Positions 24,644 to 34,232 of a DNA stretch of 64,000 nt are shown here, in pieces. The stretch is taken from NCBI RefSeq assembly GCF_017741935.1, contig NZ_JAGHMH010000029.1, positions 1 to 64,000 of the forward strand, in the 5' to 3' direction. Position numbers and translations under genes: made by a program. Numbering within the stretch: position 1 is the stretch's first letter; every line of letters starts with the position of its first letter. Below the pieces are notes generated by a model. That model saw only the letters and a program-made list of their open reading frames with translations. It did not search any database and was not told the origin of the DNA. Origin of the DNA: Rhizobium sp. 16-449-1b (lineage in GTDB: Bacteria > Pseudomonadota > Alphaproteobacteria > Rhizobiales > Rhizobiaceae).

Positions 24644-25090
24644 CTATCGAGTTGCACCCCAGAGCCAAGCGAAAGCTGCAACAACGCCGACTGCAGTCAA
24701 CGGTCTATCCCTGACAAGGTTTTCGACGCGATGGATTGCCGATATCGCTTCAGCCCTCCCGGCTGCAACCGCGCCGCTCGCTACCTCAGACGCCTGTTCC
24801 GAGATGCGGGAGGCGTCACGGCGTAAACTAGAAGCTCGTCTAAACTCATTTCCGTCGCCGAGTTCCCCGGTGGAGCGCAGTGCCTCCTCGACAAGGGGGA
24901 ACTCTTTCTCGGCGCTTGAAGCGCTCATATCAACGGCATTCGCGACCGAGCACTGGGTAACCGATACCGGATCGGAAGCAGGAAACGTATCTTCGAGGCC
25001 AGCATCGAGTGGATCAACTTCGTTTGAGCGCTCGCGAGTTCGCTCTGCATTCAATGATTGGACGGCGGACGATTTTGTCGGATCTGCCAT
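24644..25090 (-). CDS. DUF883 (ElaB/YqjD-like) protein with FPASDP motif
   Basis: The 148-residue protein carries LDAGLEDTFPASDPVSVTQ near residues 28-46, the same motif that ends the oxidoreductase at 4053-5096. Its C-terminal 45 residues (AISAIHRVENLVRDRPLTAV, then a short hydrophobic helix ending LWGATR) resemble the membrane anchor of DUF883 proteins such as ElaB/YqjD, which tether ribosomes to the inner membrane in stationary phase. The central region is a charged helix. An EcfG promoter is placed directly upstream. Confidence 0.75.
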   Translation of the reverse strand: MADPTKSSAVQSLNAERTRERSNEVDPLDAGLEDTFPASDPVSVTQCSVANAVDMSASSAEKEFPLVEEALRSTGELGDGNEFRRASSLRRDASRISEQASEVASGAVAAGRAEAISAIHRVENLVRDRPLTAVGVVAAFAWLWGATR

Positions 25091-25113
25091 GGTTTCCTCC
25101 TGTGTGGATGAAG

Positions 25114-25138
25114 AACCTCCGTCTGCGGTTTCGGTTCC
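25114..25138 (-). promoter_or_regulatory. EcfG-type promoter for DUF883-like gene
   Basis: Minus strand GGAAC (25138-25134) and GTT (25116-25114), 17-base spacing, 24 bases before the start codon. Confidence 0.8.
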
Positions 25139-25289
25139 TTCGTCGAGCTAGATCCAAAATTTACTCGGTGCACGTTATCCGAGCGAGTTCCCAGGGATCA
25201 CTGGTGCCAAGCGTCCAGCGAGCAGTAGCCTTGCGCCGGCAGGTCGCTGCTTGCGTAGACCAGGCGTCAGGTGATTCAAGAGGCCGTTC

Positions 25290-25315
25290 GGAACCAATCG
25301 AGCATGAGCAAGGTT
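25290..25315 (+). promoter_or_regulatory. EcfG-type promoter for DUF2934 gene
   Basis: GGAAC (25290-25294) and GTT (25313-25315) are 18 bases apart, 70 bases before the ATG at 25385. Confidence 0.65.
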
Positions 25316-25384
25316 TGAGTTGAGGCGTCATGCTCATGGAGCTGGCACACTTAGAATTCGGCAGACAAACCTACGGAGGAGCAA

Positions 25385-25633
25385 ATGGCAGATCGAGAAC
25401 AAGAACTGCGGAATAGGGCCTATGCCATCTGGGAGCGCGAAGGAAGACCGCATGGTGAGCATGACGAACACTGGAAGCGCGCCCAGGAGGAACACGAAGC
25501 GACCGACAAGGAGGCTGCAAGTACGGAGCTTGAAAACCACGAGCAACCAGATGGAACGGCGACCGCCAACCCATTGTCCGATTCCAAACCACAAGCCTCT
25601 CCCGGCAGCAAAGTGAAGCCAAAAAGAAGCTAG
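25385..25633 (+). CDS. DUF2934 small protein
   Basis: The 82-residue protein starts after a perfect GGAGGAG site. Residues 6-40 (RNRAYAIWEREGRPHGEHDE) are DUF2934, the domain also fused to a receiver at 22995-23543. The C-terminal half is polar and probably disordered. The function of the family is unknown; EcfG control is suggested by the upstream element. Confidence 0.85.
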   Translation: MADREQELRNRAYAIWEREGRPHGEHDEHWKRAQEEHEATDKEAASTELENHEQPDGTATANPLSDSKPQASPGSKVKPKRS

Positions 25634-25875
25634 GTGACCTTGCAGCGGCGTTTCACCGAAGCTGGTTGACGAACGCGTGTGGTTCGTTTTTTGGACGGGT
25701 TGAGGCCGGCGCCTGATGCGTGTCGGCTTCTGTGCAGGATAGTCGATCCATTCCGATAGCTGAATATAAAACAGACGTCGCGTCGCGTTCATGGTAGGAC
25801 GTGTGTGCAAAGTTCCGGTCTCACTCTGGTCCACGCCGTCCGTCCGCGGTCGAAACCCGAAAGTTGGGCACGATC

Positions 25876-28014
25876 ATGCTGAACGAAGCGCCGCCGCACG
25901 ACGCGGACGTCACATCCTGCGATCTTGAACCTATCCACATTCCCGGTTCGATCCAGCCCCACGGCATCATGCTTGTTGCGAATAGTGACCTGCAGGTGAT
26001 TGGAGCAGCAGGGGACATCGAAGGTCGGTTGACTGCGAGGTGGGCTGGACGTCCATTGGTCGACCTCATCGGTATCGACTGTGTCGCGAAAGCTGCAGAC
26101 GCCGAAGAGGAAGGGATTGTCGTCCTTGGACGAGTAGAGGGCGCACGTGGTTTCTTCAACGCCATCGCCTACCGATCCGGCGGGCGACTAGTTGTGGAAA
26201 TGGATGGGGCCGAAGCCGAGGCGACACTCAGTGCTCCGTTCCTGTTCGAACTGGATGCTGCGGTCAGTCAGTTCGAACGCGCTCCAACCGTTGAAAGCCT
26301 TTGCCGTCAGGCTGCGAGGACGTTCCGCGAGCTGACCGGATACGGTCGGGTCATGATTTACCAGTTCGTCGATGGCGATGCGGGCGTGGTCGTCGGTGAA
26401 AGCCTCGATGATGCATCCTCAAGCTTTATGAACCACCACTTCCCGGCGACCGACATTCCCAAGCAGGCGCGAGCGCTGTACGTCCGCAACAAGATCCGCG
26501 TCATTCCCGATGTCGCGTACACTCCGGCGCCTATCCGGTCTGTTTCCGAAAACTTAAAGGAACTCGATCTTAGTGAGTCCACGCTCCGCAGCGTGTCGCC
26601 GGTCCATATCCAGTATCTGAAGAACATGGGCGTCGCCGCCTCCGCGTCCATCTCCATCGTCAAGGACGGTGTACTTTGGGGCCTTGTCGCGTGCCACCAC
26701 CAAGTGCCGAAAGAAATCCCGCTCAACGTCAGGATCGCCTGCCGCGCCATTGCCGGGTCGCTCGCGCGCCAGATCCGTTCCAAGGAGGAGGCCGAACTCT
26801 ACCGAGAACGCCTTCGTCTTCGATCGCAGGAGGAGACGGTACTTTCAAAGCTCGGTGCCGACGGGTCTTTAAACGAATTCTTTGAGAGATCGGGCCGCGA
26901 ACTGGCCAACCTCCTTAATGCTGATGGATTCGCAGCCGTTCAGGGGCAGGATCTCTTCACCTACGGAAAGTGCCCTGACGATATCGACGTGCGCGCCATC
27001 GCGGATCAAATTAGGAAACCGGCCGCTTTGCAGCCTTTTGCGACGTCCAGCCTCAAAACGAAGATCTCGCAGGCGGAAGCCTATGCGGATCGCGCGAGCG
27101 GACTGCTCGCGGTGACCATGTCGACCGAGATCCCGACAATACTCATCTGGTTTCGCGCGGAACATCTCGAGGTGTTGGAATGGGCAGGCAATCCGCATAA
27201 GGGAATTCCTGCCGAGCCCGGCGCCATGCTAACCCCCCGCGCTTCATTTGAGGCGTGGTCCGAAGAGGTGCGTCACAAGGCGCGTCCATGGTCCTATGGC
27301 GAAGTCGAGGCAGCAGGACGGGTTGTCCGCCTTATGCTCGAGCGCCGGAACGATTTGAGAGTGCGCGAGCTAAACCGCGAGCTTACCACCACCATTGCCG
27401 AGAACGAGAGCCTGCTGCAGCAGAAAGACTTCCTGCTTAAGGAGGTCAATCATCGTGTTCAAAACAGTCTCCAGCTCGTGGCCGCGTTTTTGCGATTGCA
27501 GGGCAAGGCTTCTGGGGACGAGAACGTAAGGCTCCAGCTTGAGGAGGCCGACAGGCGGCTCAGTGCTGTCGCTTTGGTCCACCGCAGGCTTTACCGCGAT
27601 GACAGCGTCGAAGTCATTGACCTCTCCCGGTATCTCGAAGATCTTGTCAACGAAATGCAGACGACGATGGACGAAGAGTGGGCCCGCCAGTTCGACCTCG
27701 AACTCGCCCCCGTCCAGATATCCACGGATCGGGCTGTCAACGTCGGTCTGATCCTGACGGAGCTCGTCATTAACGCCCAAAAATACGCTTATGAGGGACG
27801 GCCCGGCCGGCTGTCCGTGGTTCTCGAACAGCACCGCGGGATGTTCCGGCTGATCGTAACCGACGATGGCGTGGGAAAGAAGTCGAGTGCAACATCCGGA
27901 TTCGGGAGGCGAATGCTTGCTGCCATGGTCGATCGGCTAAAAGGCAACATCGACGAGCAGGACAACAAGCCGGGCTTGCGCACCATCGTAACTGCTCCGA
28001 TCGACATGCCTTAA
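25876..28014 (+). CDS. bphP: Bacteriophytochrome histidine kinase
   Basis: This 712-residue red/far-red light sensor has the biliverdin-binding Cys15 in VTSCDLEPIHIPGSIQPHG, then a PAS-GAF-PHY photosensory core: FPATDIPKQARALY in the GAF domain (the DIP motif) and SPVHIQYLKNMGV with the chromophore-contacting His. The kinase part has LKEVNHRVQNSLQLVAAFL, a HisKA_2/HWE-type His box, and an ATPase domain (GLILTELVINAQKYA, TDDGVG). The ATG at 25876 is chosen to fit phytochrome N-termini; 25801 (GTG) is possible. No haem oxygenase gene lies next to it, so biliverdin must come from elsewhere. The hybrid kinase follows 77 bases later. Confidence 0.93.
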   Translation: MLNEAPPHDADVTSCDLEPIHIPGSIQPHGIMLVANSDLQVIGAAGDIEGRLTARWAGRPLVDLIGIDCVAKAADAEEEGIVVLGRVEGARGFFNAIAYRSGGRLVVEMDGAEAEATLSAPFLFELDAAVSQFERAPTVESLCRQAARTFRELTGYGRVMIYQFVDGDAGVVVGESLDDASSSFMNHHFPATDIPKQARALYVRNKIRVIPDVAYTPAPIRSVSENLKELDLSESTLRSVSPVHIQYLKNMGVAASASISIVKDGVLWGLVACHHQVPKEIPLNVRIACRAIAGSLARQIRSKEEAELYRERLRLRSQEETVLSKLGADGSLNEFFERSGRELANLLNADGFAAVQGQDLFTYGKCPDDIDVRAIADQIRKPAALQPFATSSLKTKISQAEAYADRASGLLAVTMSTEIPTILIWFRAEHLEVLEWAGNPHKGIPAEPGAMLTPRASFEAWSEEVRHKARPWSYGEVEAAGRVVRLMLERRNDLRVRELNRELTTTIAENESLLQQKDFLLKEVNHRVQNSLQLVAAFLRLQGKASGDENVRLQLEEADRRLSAVALVHRRLYRDDSVEVIDLSRYLEDLVNEMQTTMDEEWARQFDLELAPVQISTDRAVNVGLILTELVINAQKYAYEGRPGRLSVVLEQHRGMFRLIVTDDGVGKKSSATSGFGRRMLAAMVDRLKGNIDEQDNKPGLRTIVTAPIDMP

Positions 28015-28091
28015 AATCGAAAAGCAATTTCATTGTCTTTGCAACGCGCAAGCATATGTATGCGCGAGTTCATGACCCTTGAGGAATACCC

Positions 28092-30182
28092 GTGACCAAC
28101 GAGATCGCGACCCCGCATGTTGAGCTGACCGAGGATGCACTTGTAAAAAGCGAGGGACGGCGCCGCGCACTCTTCGAAGCGATCGATGACGGGTTCTGCA
28201 TCATCGAATTCATAGATGGGCCCGAAGGTCCGATGAGCGACTATGTCCATGTTGAATCCAACTCTGGGTATGAGCGCCAGACTGGGATCAAGGGGATCGT
28301 CGGAAAGCGCCTTCGTGAGATTGAGCCTGACAACGCCGACGTTTGGCTGAAGGTCTATGGCGGGGTTCTGGAGACAGGTGAAACGGTCCGTTTCGAGCAG
28401 GAATTCAAGGCGATCAACCGCTACATCGAGGTGTCGGCCACACGACTTGAACCTTCAAGCTTGAAGCAGGTGTCGGTACTGTTTCGCGACATCACCACGC
28501 GCAAACTAGCCGAGCAAGCGCTGCGGGAAAGCGAGGCACTTGCTCGCGAGAACATCCAGCGCGTCCAGCTCGCTCTTGCCGCCGGGGCAATCATCGGAAC
28601 ATGGTCATGGGACGTACCTGGCGACAAATTCAGCGTCGATGAGGCGTTTGCGATCGCCTTCGGCTTCGATCCGGGCCTCGCACGTACAGGGCTCAGCCTT
28701 TCACAGGTCGTAGAGACGGTTCATCCAGACGATCAAGCGGGCCTTGCAGCCGCGATCAAGGAGGCATTGGAGCGTGGCGGGCCTTACGCTCATCAATACA
28801 GGACCAGACGTCTCGACGGACAATTCCGATGGCTCGAAGCGAACGGAAGGGTCGACCTCGATCGGAACGGCGTGGCCACCCTTTTTCCAGGCGTCCTCAT
28901 CGATATCGAGGCGCGCCGTGCCGTCGAACAGGAACGAGATCGAGCGACGGCAGACCTGCGTGCACTGACAGAAACGCTGGAACAGCGGGTAGAAGAACGC
29001 ACTGCAGCCCTGATGCAGGCGGAAGACGCTCTGCGGCAGTCACAGAAGATGGAAGCGGTGGGCCAGTTGACTGGCGGTCTCGCGCACGACTTCAACAACA
29101 TTCTGGCAGGGATCGGTGGCAGCCTGGAGCTGATGAAGGCGCGCCTTGCCCAAGGAAGGATCGCCGACGTTGATCGCTACCTGACGGGTGCGCAGGGCGC
29201 GGTCAAGCGGGCTGCGGGCCTCACCCAGCGGCTACTTGCTTTCTCACGCCGCCAGACGTTGGACCCGAAGCCATCGAACATAAACCGCATCATTACAGAC
29301 ATGCATGATTTGGTCACGCGAAGCGTGGGCCCCGGTATTGATGTGGAGATCGCGGGCGCCGGCGGTCTATGGACGGCGTTTGTCGATGTGGGGCAACTCG
29401 AGAATGCGCTTCTCAATCTTTGTATCAATGCAAGGGATGCGATGCCGGATGGCGGAAAGCTGACGATCGAGACGGGCAACCGTTGGCTGGACGAGCGAGC
29501 AGCCAGGGACCGCGGGGTCGAGCCCGGCCAGTACGTTTCCATGTGTGTGAGCGACACTGGCACGGGCATGTCGCAGGATGTCATCGCTCGGGCGTTTGAT
29601 CCATTCTTCACGACGAAGCCAACAGGGCAGGGGACCGGGCTCGGTCTCTCGATGGTCTATGGCTTCGCCGGCCAGTCGGGTGGCGCCGCGAGGATCTACT
29701 CGGAGCTTGGCAAGGGAACGATGATTTGCATCTACCTTCCCCGCCACCATGCCGATGGAGTGGAGGAAGAGATTGCGACGCCCGAGACGCCGGTTCCGCC
29801 GGTCTCCGGAAAGACAACCATTCTCGTTGTCGATGACGAACCACTGGTGCGCATGATCGCTGTCGATGTGCTCGAGGAACTGGGGTACTCCGTTCTTGAG
29901 GCAGATGATGCGCCATCGGCATTGAAGGTTTTGGCTGCCCGGCGTGACATTGACCTGCTCGTGACAGATGTCGGACTTCCTAATGGTATGAACGGACGGC
30001 AACTCGCTGATGCAGTTCGCGCTGATCGGCCAGATCTACCTGTCTTATTCGTCACCGGTTATGCTGAAAACGCGGTCTTGAACCACGGACACCTCGACCG
30101 CGGCATGCAGGTGTTGACGAAACCCTTCGCCGGCGACGTCCTAGCTAGAAGGGTGGCCGAGCTTGCACGCAAGTCAGACTGA
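28092..30182 (+). CDS. Hybrid histidine kinase with PAS domains and receiver
   Basis: The 696-residue cytoplasmic kinase has two PAS domains (about 25-140 and 155-280), a coiled coil (ALTETLEQRVEERTAALM), a HisKA domain with the phospho-His in GGLAHDFNNILAGI, an ATPase domain (NLCINARDAMPDGG, DTGTGM, GTGLGLSM) and a C-terminal receiver (ILVVDDEPLVR, LVTDVGLP, FVTGYAE, TKPFA). It follows bphP on the same strand and may relay its signal or be a separate sensor. No membrane segment is seen. Confidence 0.92.
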   Translation: MTNEIATPHVELTEDALVKSEGRRRALFEAIDDGFCIIEFIDGPEGPMSDYVHVESNSGYERQTGIKGIVGKRLREIEPDNADVWLKVYGGVLETGETVRFEQEFKAINRYIEVSATRLEPSSLKQVSVLFRDITTRKLAEQALRESEALARENIQRVQLALAAGAIIGTWSWDVPGDKFSVDEAFAIAFGFDPGLARTGLSLSQVVETVHPDDQAGLAAAIKEALERGGPYAHQYRTRRLDGQFRWLEANGRVDLDRNGVATLFPGVLIDIEARRAVEQERDRATADLRALTETLEQRVEERTAALMQAEDALRQSQKMEAVGQLTGGLAHDFNNILAGIGGSLELMKARLAQGRIADVDRYLTGAQGAVKRAAGLTQRLLAFSRRQTLDPKPSNINRIITDMHDLVTRSVGPGIDVEIAGAGGLWTAFVDVGQLENALLNLCINARDAMPDGGKLTIETGNRWLDERAARDRGVEPGQYVSMCVSDTGTGMSQDVIARAFDPFFTTKPTGQGTGLGLSMVYGFAGQSGGAARIYSELGKGTMICIYLPRHHADGVEEEIATPETPVPPVSGKTTILVVDDEPLVRMIAVDVLEELGYSVLEADDAPSALKVLAARRDIDLLVTDVGLPNGMNGRQLADAVRADRPDLPVLFVTGYAENAVLNHGHLDRGMQVLTKPFAGDVLARRVAELARKSD

Positions 30183-30405
30183 GGGCCATCGCGCCGATTT
30201 CGCTGGCATCCTCTAAGTCCTCACCTGCTCGGCACTAAACTCAGCGGGTCGGTAGTGAGCGAGCTTGCTGTGCAGACTGCGACCGGCTGCTGTTCGACCG
30301 GGGCCGCGGCAGGGTTGAACGTTCTACCGACGCAACTGCCGCAGATAGGATTCTTCTGCCTGCTACGCTTCAATTCGTTCACGCTGTTGTTCGATCAGAT
30401 TGACT

Positions 30406-30926
30406 TCATGCCCGTGATATCCATGCATATCGAAGAGCGATGAACGCCAGCAGGCTGGCGACGGCGAAGGCATTCAGGTTTAAGGGGATCGCGAGGTCCG
30501 GTGCAGACCAGATATGTAGCGGCGCACCGATGAAATTGCGCGAGAACAAGAAGACGGCAAAGACAAGCACGGCCACTGCGCGCTGCCACCACTTTTCGTG
30601 TGTTTGGACAGCGCGACAAGCATGATGCAGGCGGCGAAGTACAGTTCCGTCCCTGAAGCAGAGCCGAATAGTTTCGTCTCGAACAAGGTGTCGAACGTGC
30701 CGATCAGCGGGAGCGCGATCCGAGCTGCAAATGGAGATCGTCTGGCCAAAAACGTTATCGCAAGGAAGAGGGGCGCTGACAGCAATGTCCCGAACGATGC
30801 CGTGACGCCACTGCCGACTAGAGACCAGACATAAACAGGATAGAAGGGCTTGTTGAATACGATGACCCAGGCGACTGTCACGGTCGCCTGGGTGATTGGC
30901 TCGAGCTGTTCGAGTTCCTCAGACAT
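30406..30926 (-). pseudogene. Polytopic membrane protein gene, frameshifted
   Basis: From the ATG at 30926 the frame gives a membrane protein (ATVTVAWVIVFNKPFYPVYV, APLFLAITFLARRSP and others) to HTK near 30597, then changes to unrelated Ser-rich sequence. Adding one base to the TTTT run at 30593-30596 (AAAA on the coding strand) restores a hydrophobic sequence (WWQRAVAVLVFAVFLFSRN, then NLNAFAVASLLAFIALRYAW) to a stop at 30406. The restored protein would have about 173 residues and five to six helices. It is not recognised. A homopolymer error is a real alternative. Confidence 0.8.
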
Positions 30927-31206
30927 TATTGCATGCGCCAGCAGCTAGTAGTCGACACTCCAGACCTTACCCCTATTATGGCCGAACCGGCTGCAGTCGA
31001 TTGAAAGTATAGCCGCAATCGGCGTAGCCAAAGAGTTGCAACCGGAGTCCTTTGCCACGAATGGACTGATCCGATGTATGTTGCGGTAAATTTCAGCCAC
31101 ACAGTCGAGAGCCATCCGGCTCGAACGACGCCTTTCATGCCCCGCTAGGGTGCCGCTGGTCGTGCGGCTGGATGTGTACGCGTCGATCAATTACATAGGT
31201 ACCCGC

Positions 31207-31386
31207 TTAGAGAGGTGGGGCGGCACCGCCGTGCAACGCACCGAGCAGCCATAGGATAATCAACACGACAATGATCAAGCCTAAGACGCCGCCTAAGCCT
31301 CGTCCCCCATAACGTCCATGTGCATAGTATCCGCCGCCACCGCCGAGCAGAAGAAGAACAATTACGATAATCAGAAGAGTACTCAT
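31207..31386 (-). CDS. DUF3309-like small membrane protein
   Basis: The 59-residue protein starts MSTLLIIVIVLLLLGGGGGY, followed by a Gly/Arg-rich loop (HGRYGGRGLGG) and a second hydrophobic helix (VLGLIIVVLIILWLLGAL). This two-helix glycine layout is typical of DUF3309 proteins. The ATG follows an AAGGGA site. A canonical EcfG promoter lies 35 bases upstream. It is probably an inner-membrane stress peptide. Confidence 0.85.
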   Translation of the reverse strand: MSTLLIIVIVLLLLGGGGGYYAHGRYGGRGLGGVLGLIIVVLIILWLLGALHGGAAPPL

Positions 31387-31421
31387 ATCTTAATCCCTTG
31401 GTTGAAGGTGCGCAGATTTTG

Positions 31422-31446
31422 AACGCGCACAAGGTCTTGGAGTTCC
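31422..31446 (-). promoter_or_regulatory. EcfG-type promoter for DUF3309-like gene
   Basis: Minus strand GGAAC (31446-31442) and GTT (31424-31422), 17-base spacing. Confidence 0.8.
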
Positions 31447-31658
31447 GGTTTAAATTCACGGGACAAGTTGGTGGTCGACCCACAAGTTCCACTGCAAGGG
31501 TAAGATCTGGCTATTCTGTCGTCCCCTAGGCGCGCTTCCCGGCGGATTTAGTGCCAGATGAACTCGTTTCGGAGCCTTAACCGCCGCACGGTCGTAAAAC
31601 CGGCACGCGCGCCGCTAGGTCTGTACTTCATCTTGACGTATGCAACTGCAGCGTTCGA

Positions 31659-31684
31659 GGAACAGATGCGCCAAGTCGTACGTT
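31659..31684 (+). promoter_or_regulatory. EcfG-type promoter for DUF1206 gene
   Basis: GGAAC (31659-31663) and CGTT (31681-31684) with 17 bases between, 25 bases before the ATG at 31709. Confidence 0.75.
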
Positions 31685-31708
31685 CTTCGAAACGCGGGAG
31701 AACAAGCG

Positions 31709-32521
31709 ATGAAAAATCCAGGGTTTGATTGGTTGGCTCGATCAGGATACGGGGCAAGGGGTATCGTGTTTCTGTTAGTCGCTGGGTTGGCCACATTTTC
31801 CATCTTCGGTGGTGGAAAGGCGGATACGAAATCGGCGTTAGATGTGCTCCTTGAACAACCGCTTGGAACCGTTTGGCTCACGTTGATTGCTCTTGGTCTT
31901 ATTGGCTTCGTGGCATGGCGCCTCGCACAGTCGTTGGCCAACGCGGACGGCCACGACGACAGCCTTAAGAGCTATACGGTACGCGCCGCTCTTTTTGGTA
32001 GCGCCGTCACCTACATAGGTCTGGCGGTCTATGCGTTCCAGAAGGCACTTGGGATCGGATCCAGCAGCGAGGGCGGAGAACATACTTTTGCTGCTTGGGC
32101 GATATCCCAGCCGTTCGGCCGCTACCTCGTGGGGGCAATTGGCGTGGGATTCTTGATCGGCGGCGCCGTAACTGCATTCAAGGGCATCACGCGGCGCTTT
32201 GAACGCTATCTCGACCTAGAGAACAGCCATCTCCTGCTTTTGATCTGTGTTTATGGGCTCGTTGCTCGTGGCGCCGTTTTTGCCATCGTGGGAGCATTCT
32301 TCTGCTACGCGGCTATTACCGTCGATCCGAGCCAAGCAGGGAGCATGAGCGACGCGCTCACATGGATTCGACAACTGCCTTTCGGCAGTGTTCTATATCT
32401 TGCTGTCGCAACCGGACTTGCGGCTTTCGGTCTCTACAATCTTGTCGAGGCGCGGTATCGACGGGTTAAGCCGCCATCTATGTCCGGTCTCCGTGGTGGT
32501 CTTCCCAAACTACATCGATAG
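31709..32521 (+). CDS. DUF1206 integral membrane protein
   Basis: The 270-residue protein contains the repeated DUF1206 unit: each begins near a SGYGARGIVFLLVAG-like segment and there are about six transmembrane helices (VWLTLIALGLIGFVAWRL, VTYIGLAVYAFQKA, VYGLVARGAVFAIVGAFF). The ATG at 31709 begins at the family N-terminus (MKNPGFDWLARSGYG) with GGGAGAA upstream. Function is unknown; an EcfG promoter indicates stress expression. Confidence 0.9.
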   Translation: MKNPGFDWLARSGYGARGIVFLLVAGLATFSIFGGGKADTKSALDVLLEQPLGTVWLTLIALGLIGFVAWRLAQSLANADGHDDSLKSYTVRAALFGSAVTYIGLAVYAFQKALGIGSSSEGGEHTFAAWAISQPFGRYLVGAIGVGFLIGGAVTAFKGITRRFERYLDLENSHLLLLICVYGLVARGAVFAIVGAFFCYAAITVDPSQAGSMSDALTWIRQLPFGSVLYLAVATGLAAFGLYNLVEARYRRVKPPSMSGLRGGLPKLHR

Positions 32522-32673
32522 CTTTTGGGTATATCTGACACACCTAGAGGACAACCAGTTATGCCTATCACTTTTCTCATGACAGATTTCCTGTTGGCTC
32601 GGCCCCGCGCGGGTGTGGCCGCCGCAACAGTCTGTTGCAATCTCCATAGTATCGACGGTCGGGATTTGTTTTC

Positions 32674-33540
32674 ATGAACCAGAATGTTGTTGAAGGGTCG
32701 GCTGGCGGCGATTTTGACACGGCCAAGTTCTCTGCCGGCATCGCTAGAGGAATTGCTGGTGCGCTCCTGTTCGCATTACCCATGCTGATGACAATGGAGA
32801 TGTGGGAGCTCGGCTTCTACATGGACCGAACGAGGCTGTTGATCCTAATGGTCATCAATGTGCCTCTACTTATCGTGCTTTCCGACCGCGTTGGGTTCGA
32901 GGAAACCACAACTTGGGGGCAAGCTACAAGGGATGCCAGCATTGCCTATTGCCTCGGCATAGTCGCCAGCGGGATCATACTCGTTGCGATGGGCGTTCTA
33001 ACATTGGATCAGGCGCCTCACGAAATTGTTGGCATGGTCGCTGTGCAAGCCGTCCCGGCGAGCATTGGTGCAATGCTTGGACGTAGTCAATTGGGAGGAT
33101 CTCAACCTGACGACGCCGACGGAGACGATCAAGTGCACGACCGGGAAACAAGCTACGCAGGAGAACTGTTCCTTATGGCGGTCGGCGCATTGTTCTTGAA
33201 CCTAAACGTTGCACCGACGGAGGAGATGATCCTGCTGTCATACAAAATGGCGCCATGGCATGCGCTGCTGATAGTTTTCGCCTCCCTCGCCCTCATGCAT
33301 GGATTTGTCTACACGCTTTCATTCCGTGGAAGTCATGATCTTGCCGAGGGAACGCCGGGCTGGCACGCCTTCGTGCGTTTCACGATCCCTGGCTATGTTA
33401 TCGCTGGATTGATCAGTGCCTTTTGCCTGTGGGTATTTCACCGCACCGACGACGTCGGAGCCACGCAAGTGTTGATGATGATCGTCATCTTGAGCTTTCC
33501 AGGTGCCATCGGCGCGGCCGCCGCCCGCTTGATCCTGTAA
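32674..33540 (+). CDS. TIGR02587/DUF2391 family membrane protein
   Basis: The 288-residue protein has about eight hydrophobic helices, with a conserved N-terminal segment (GIARGIAGALLFALPMLMTM, then EMWELGFYM) and a polar central linker around residues 145-165. This matches the TIGR02587 putative integral membrane family. The next gene encodes the TIGR02588 partner, nine bases after the stop, a pairing seen widely. Function unknown. Confidence 0.85.
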   Translation: MNQNVVEGSAGGDFDTAKFSAGIARGIAGALLFALPMLMTMEMWELGFYMDRTRLLILMVINVPLLIVLSDRVGFEETTTWGQATRDASIAYCLGIVASGIILVAMGVLTLDQAPHEIVGMVAVQAVPASIGAMLGRSQLGGSQPDDADGDDQVHDRETSYAGELFLMAVGALFLNLNVAPTEEMILLSYKMAPWHALLIVFASLALMHGFVYTLSFRGSHDLAEGTPGWHAFVRFTIPGYVIAGLISAFCLWVFHRTDDVGATQVLMMIVILSFPGAIGAAAARLIL

Positions 33541-33549
33541 GAGGCCGAA

Positions 33550-33960
33550 ATGACAAAAACGACTGGCGACGCAAATTTCGAGACCGGTAAGCCACATTGG
33601 ATCGAGTGGGTGACGGGCGCCGTGTCTGCCGTCGTCGTTCTCCTCGTAATCATGTGGATTGGCAAGGACGCGTTGATGGATCGCGACACGTCTCCAAACC
33701 TTGATGCGAACGTGGTTCAAGTTGAAGGACGAAGTGACGGGTTTCAGGTATTATTCGAAGTCCGAAATCGTTCGAGCCGGACAGCATCGCAAGTCACGGT
33801 TCGGGGAGAGGTCCTGGAAAACTCGAAACCGCTAGAAACGGTTGAGACTGTCATCGATTACGTTCCTGGAAAATCCAAAGCAAAAGCCGGCCTCATTTTT
33901 CAAAACGACCCAAACGGGAAAACGATCTCCATCAGAGCGATCTCGTTCACTGATCCCTGA
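33550..33960 (+). CDS. TIGR02588 family single-pass membrane protein
   Basis: The 136-residue protein has a polar N-terminus, one transmembrane helix (WVTGAVSAVVVLLVIMWIG, about residues 20-40) and a periplasmic beta-rich domain (GFQVLFEVRNRSSRTASQVT, then FQNDPNGKTISIRAISFTDP). It is paired with the TIGR02587 gene just upstream and is likely its partner in the membrane. Confidence 0.85.
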   Translation: MTKTTGDANFETGKPHWIEWVTGAVSAVVVLLVIMWIGKDALMDRDTSPNLDANVVQVEGRSDGFQVLFEVRNRSSRTASQVTVRGEVLENSKPLETVETVIDYVPGKSKAKAGLIFQNDPNGKTISIRAISFTDP

Positions 33961-34232
33961 AATCAACTCGTCTGCAGGCCCGATGACTGTTCGCGACCGG
34001 GTCACGCGCCGGCGACCGGGGATTATGCAACACCTTTGTGATGCGTAACCGACAGGCCACTGGATTTGGCGATATCTTAGTGGATCGACTTTGCCTGATA
34101 GCAAGAGCAGGGTAGCGAATATCGAAGCCGGTTCGTGGTGACACCTCGAGAGAGAAGTGAGCCGCAGGTGACCGCAACTCCATTTTGGCGCGAGAAAAAC
34201 GTGACAGCAGGCTTGGCGTGAGGTGGGGATTC

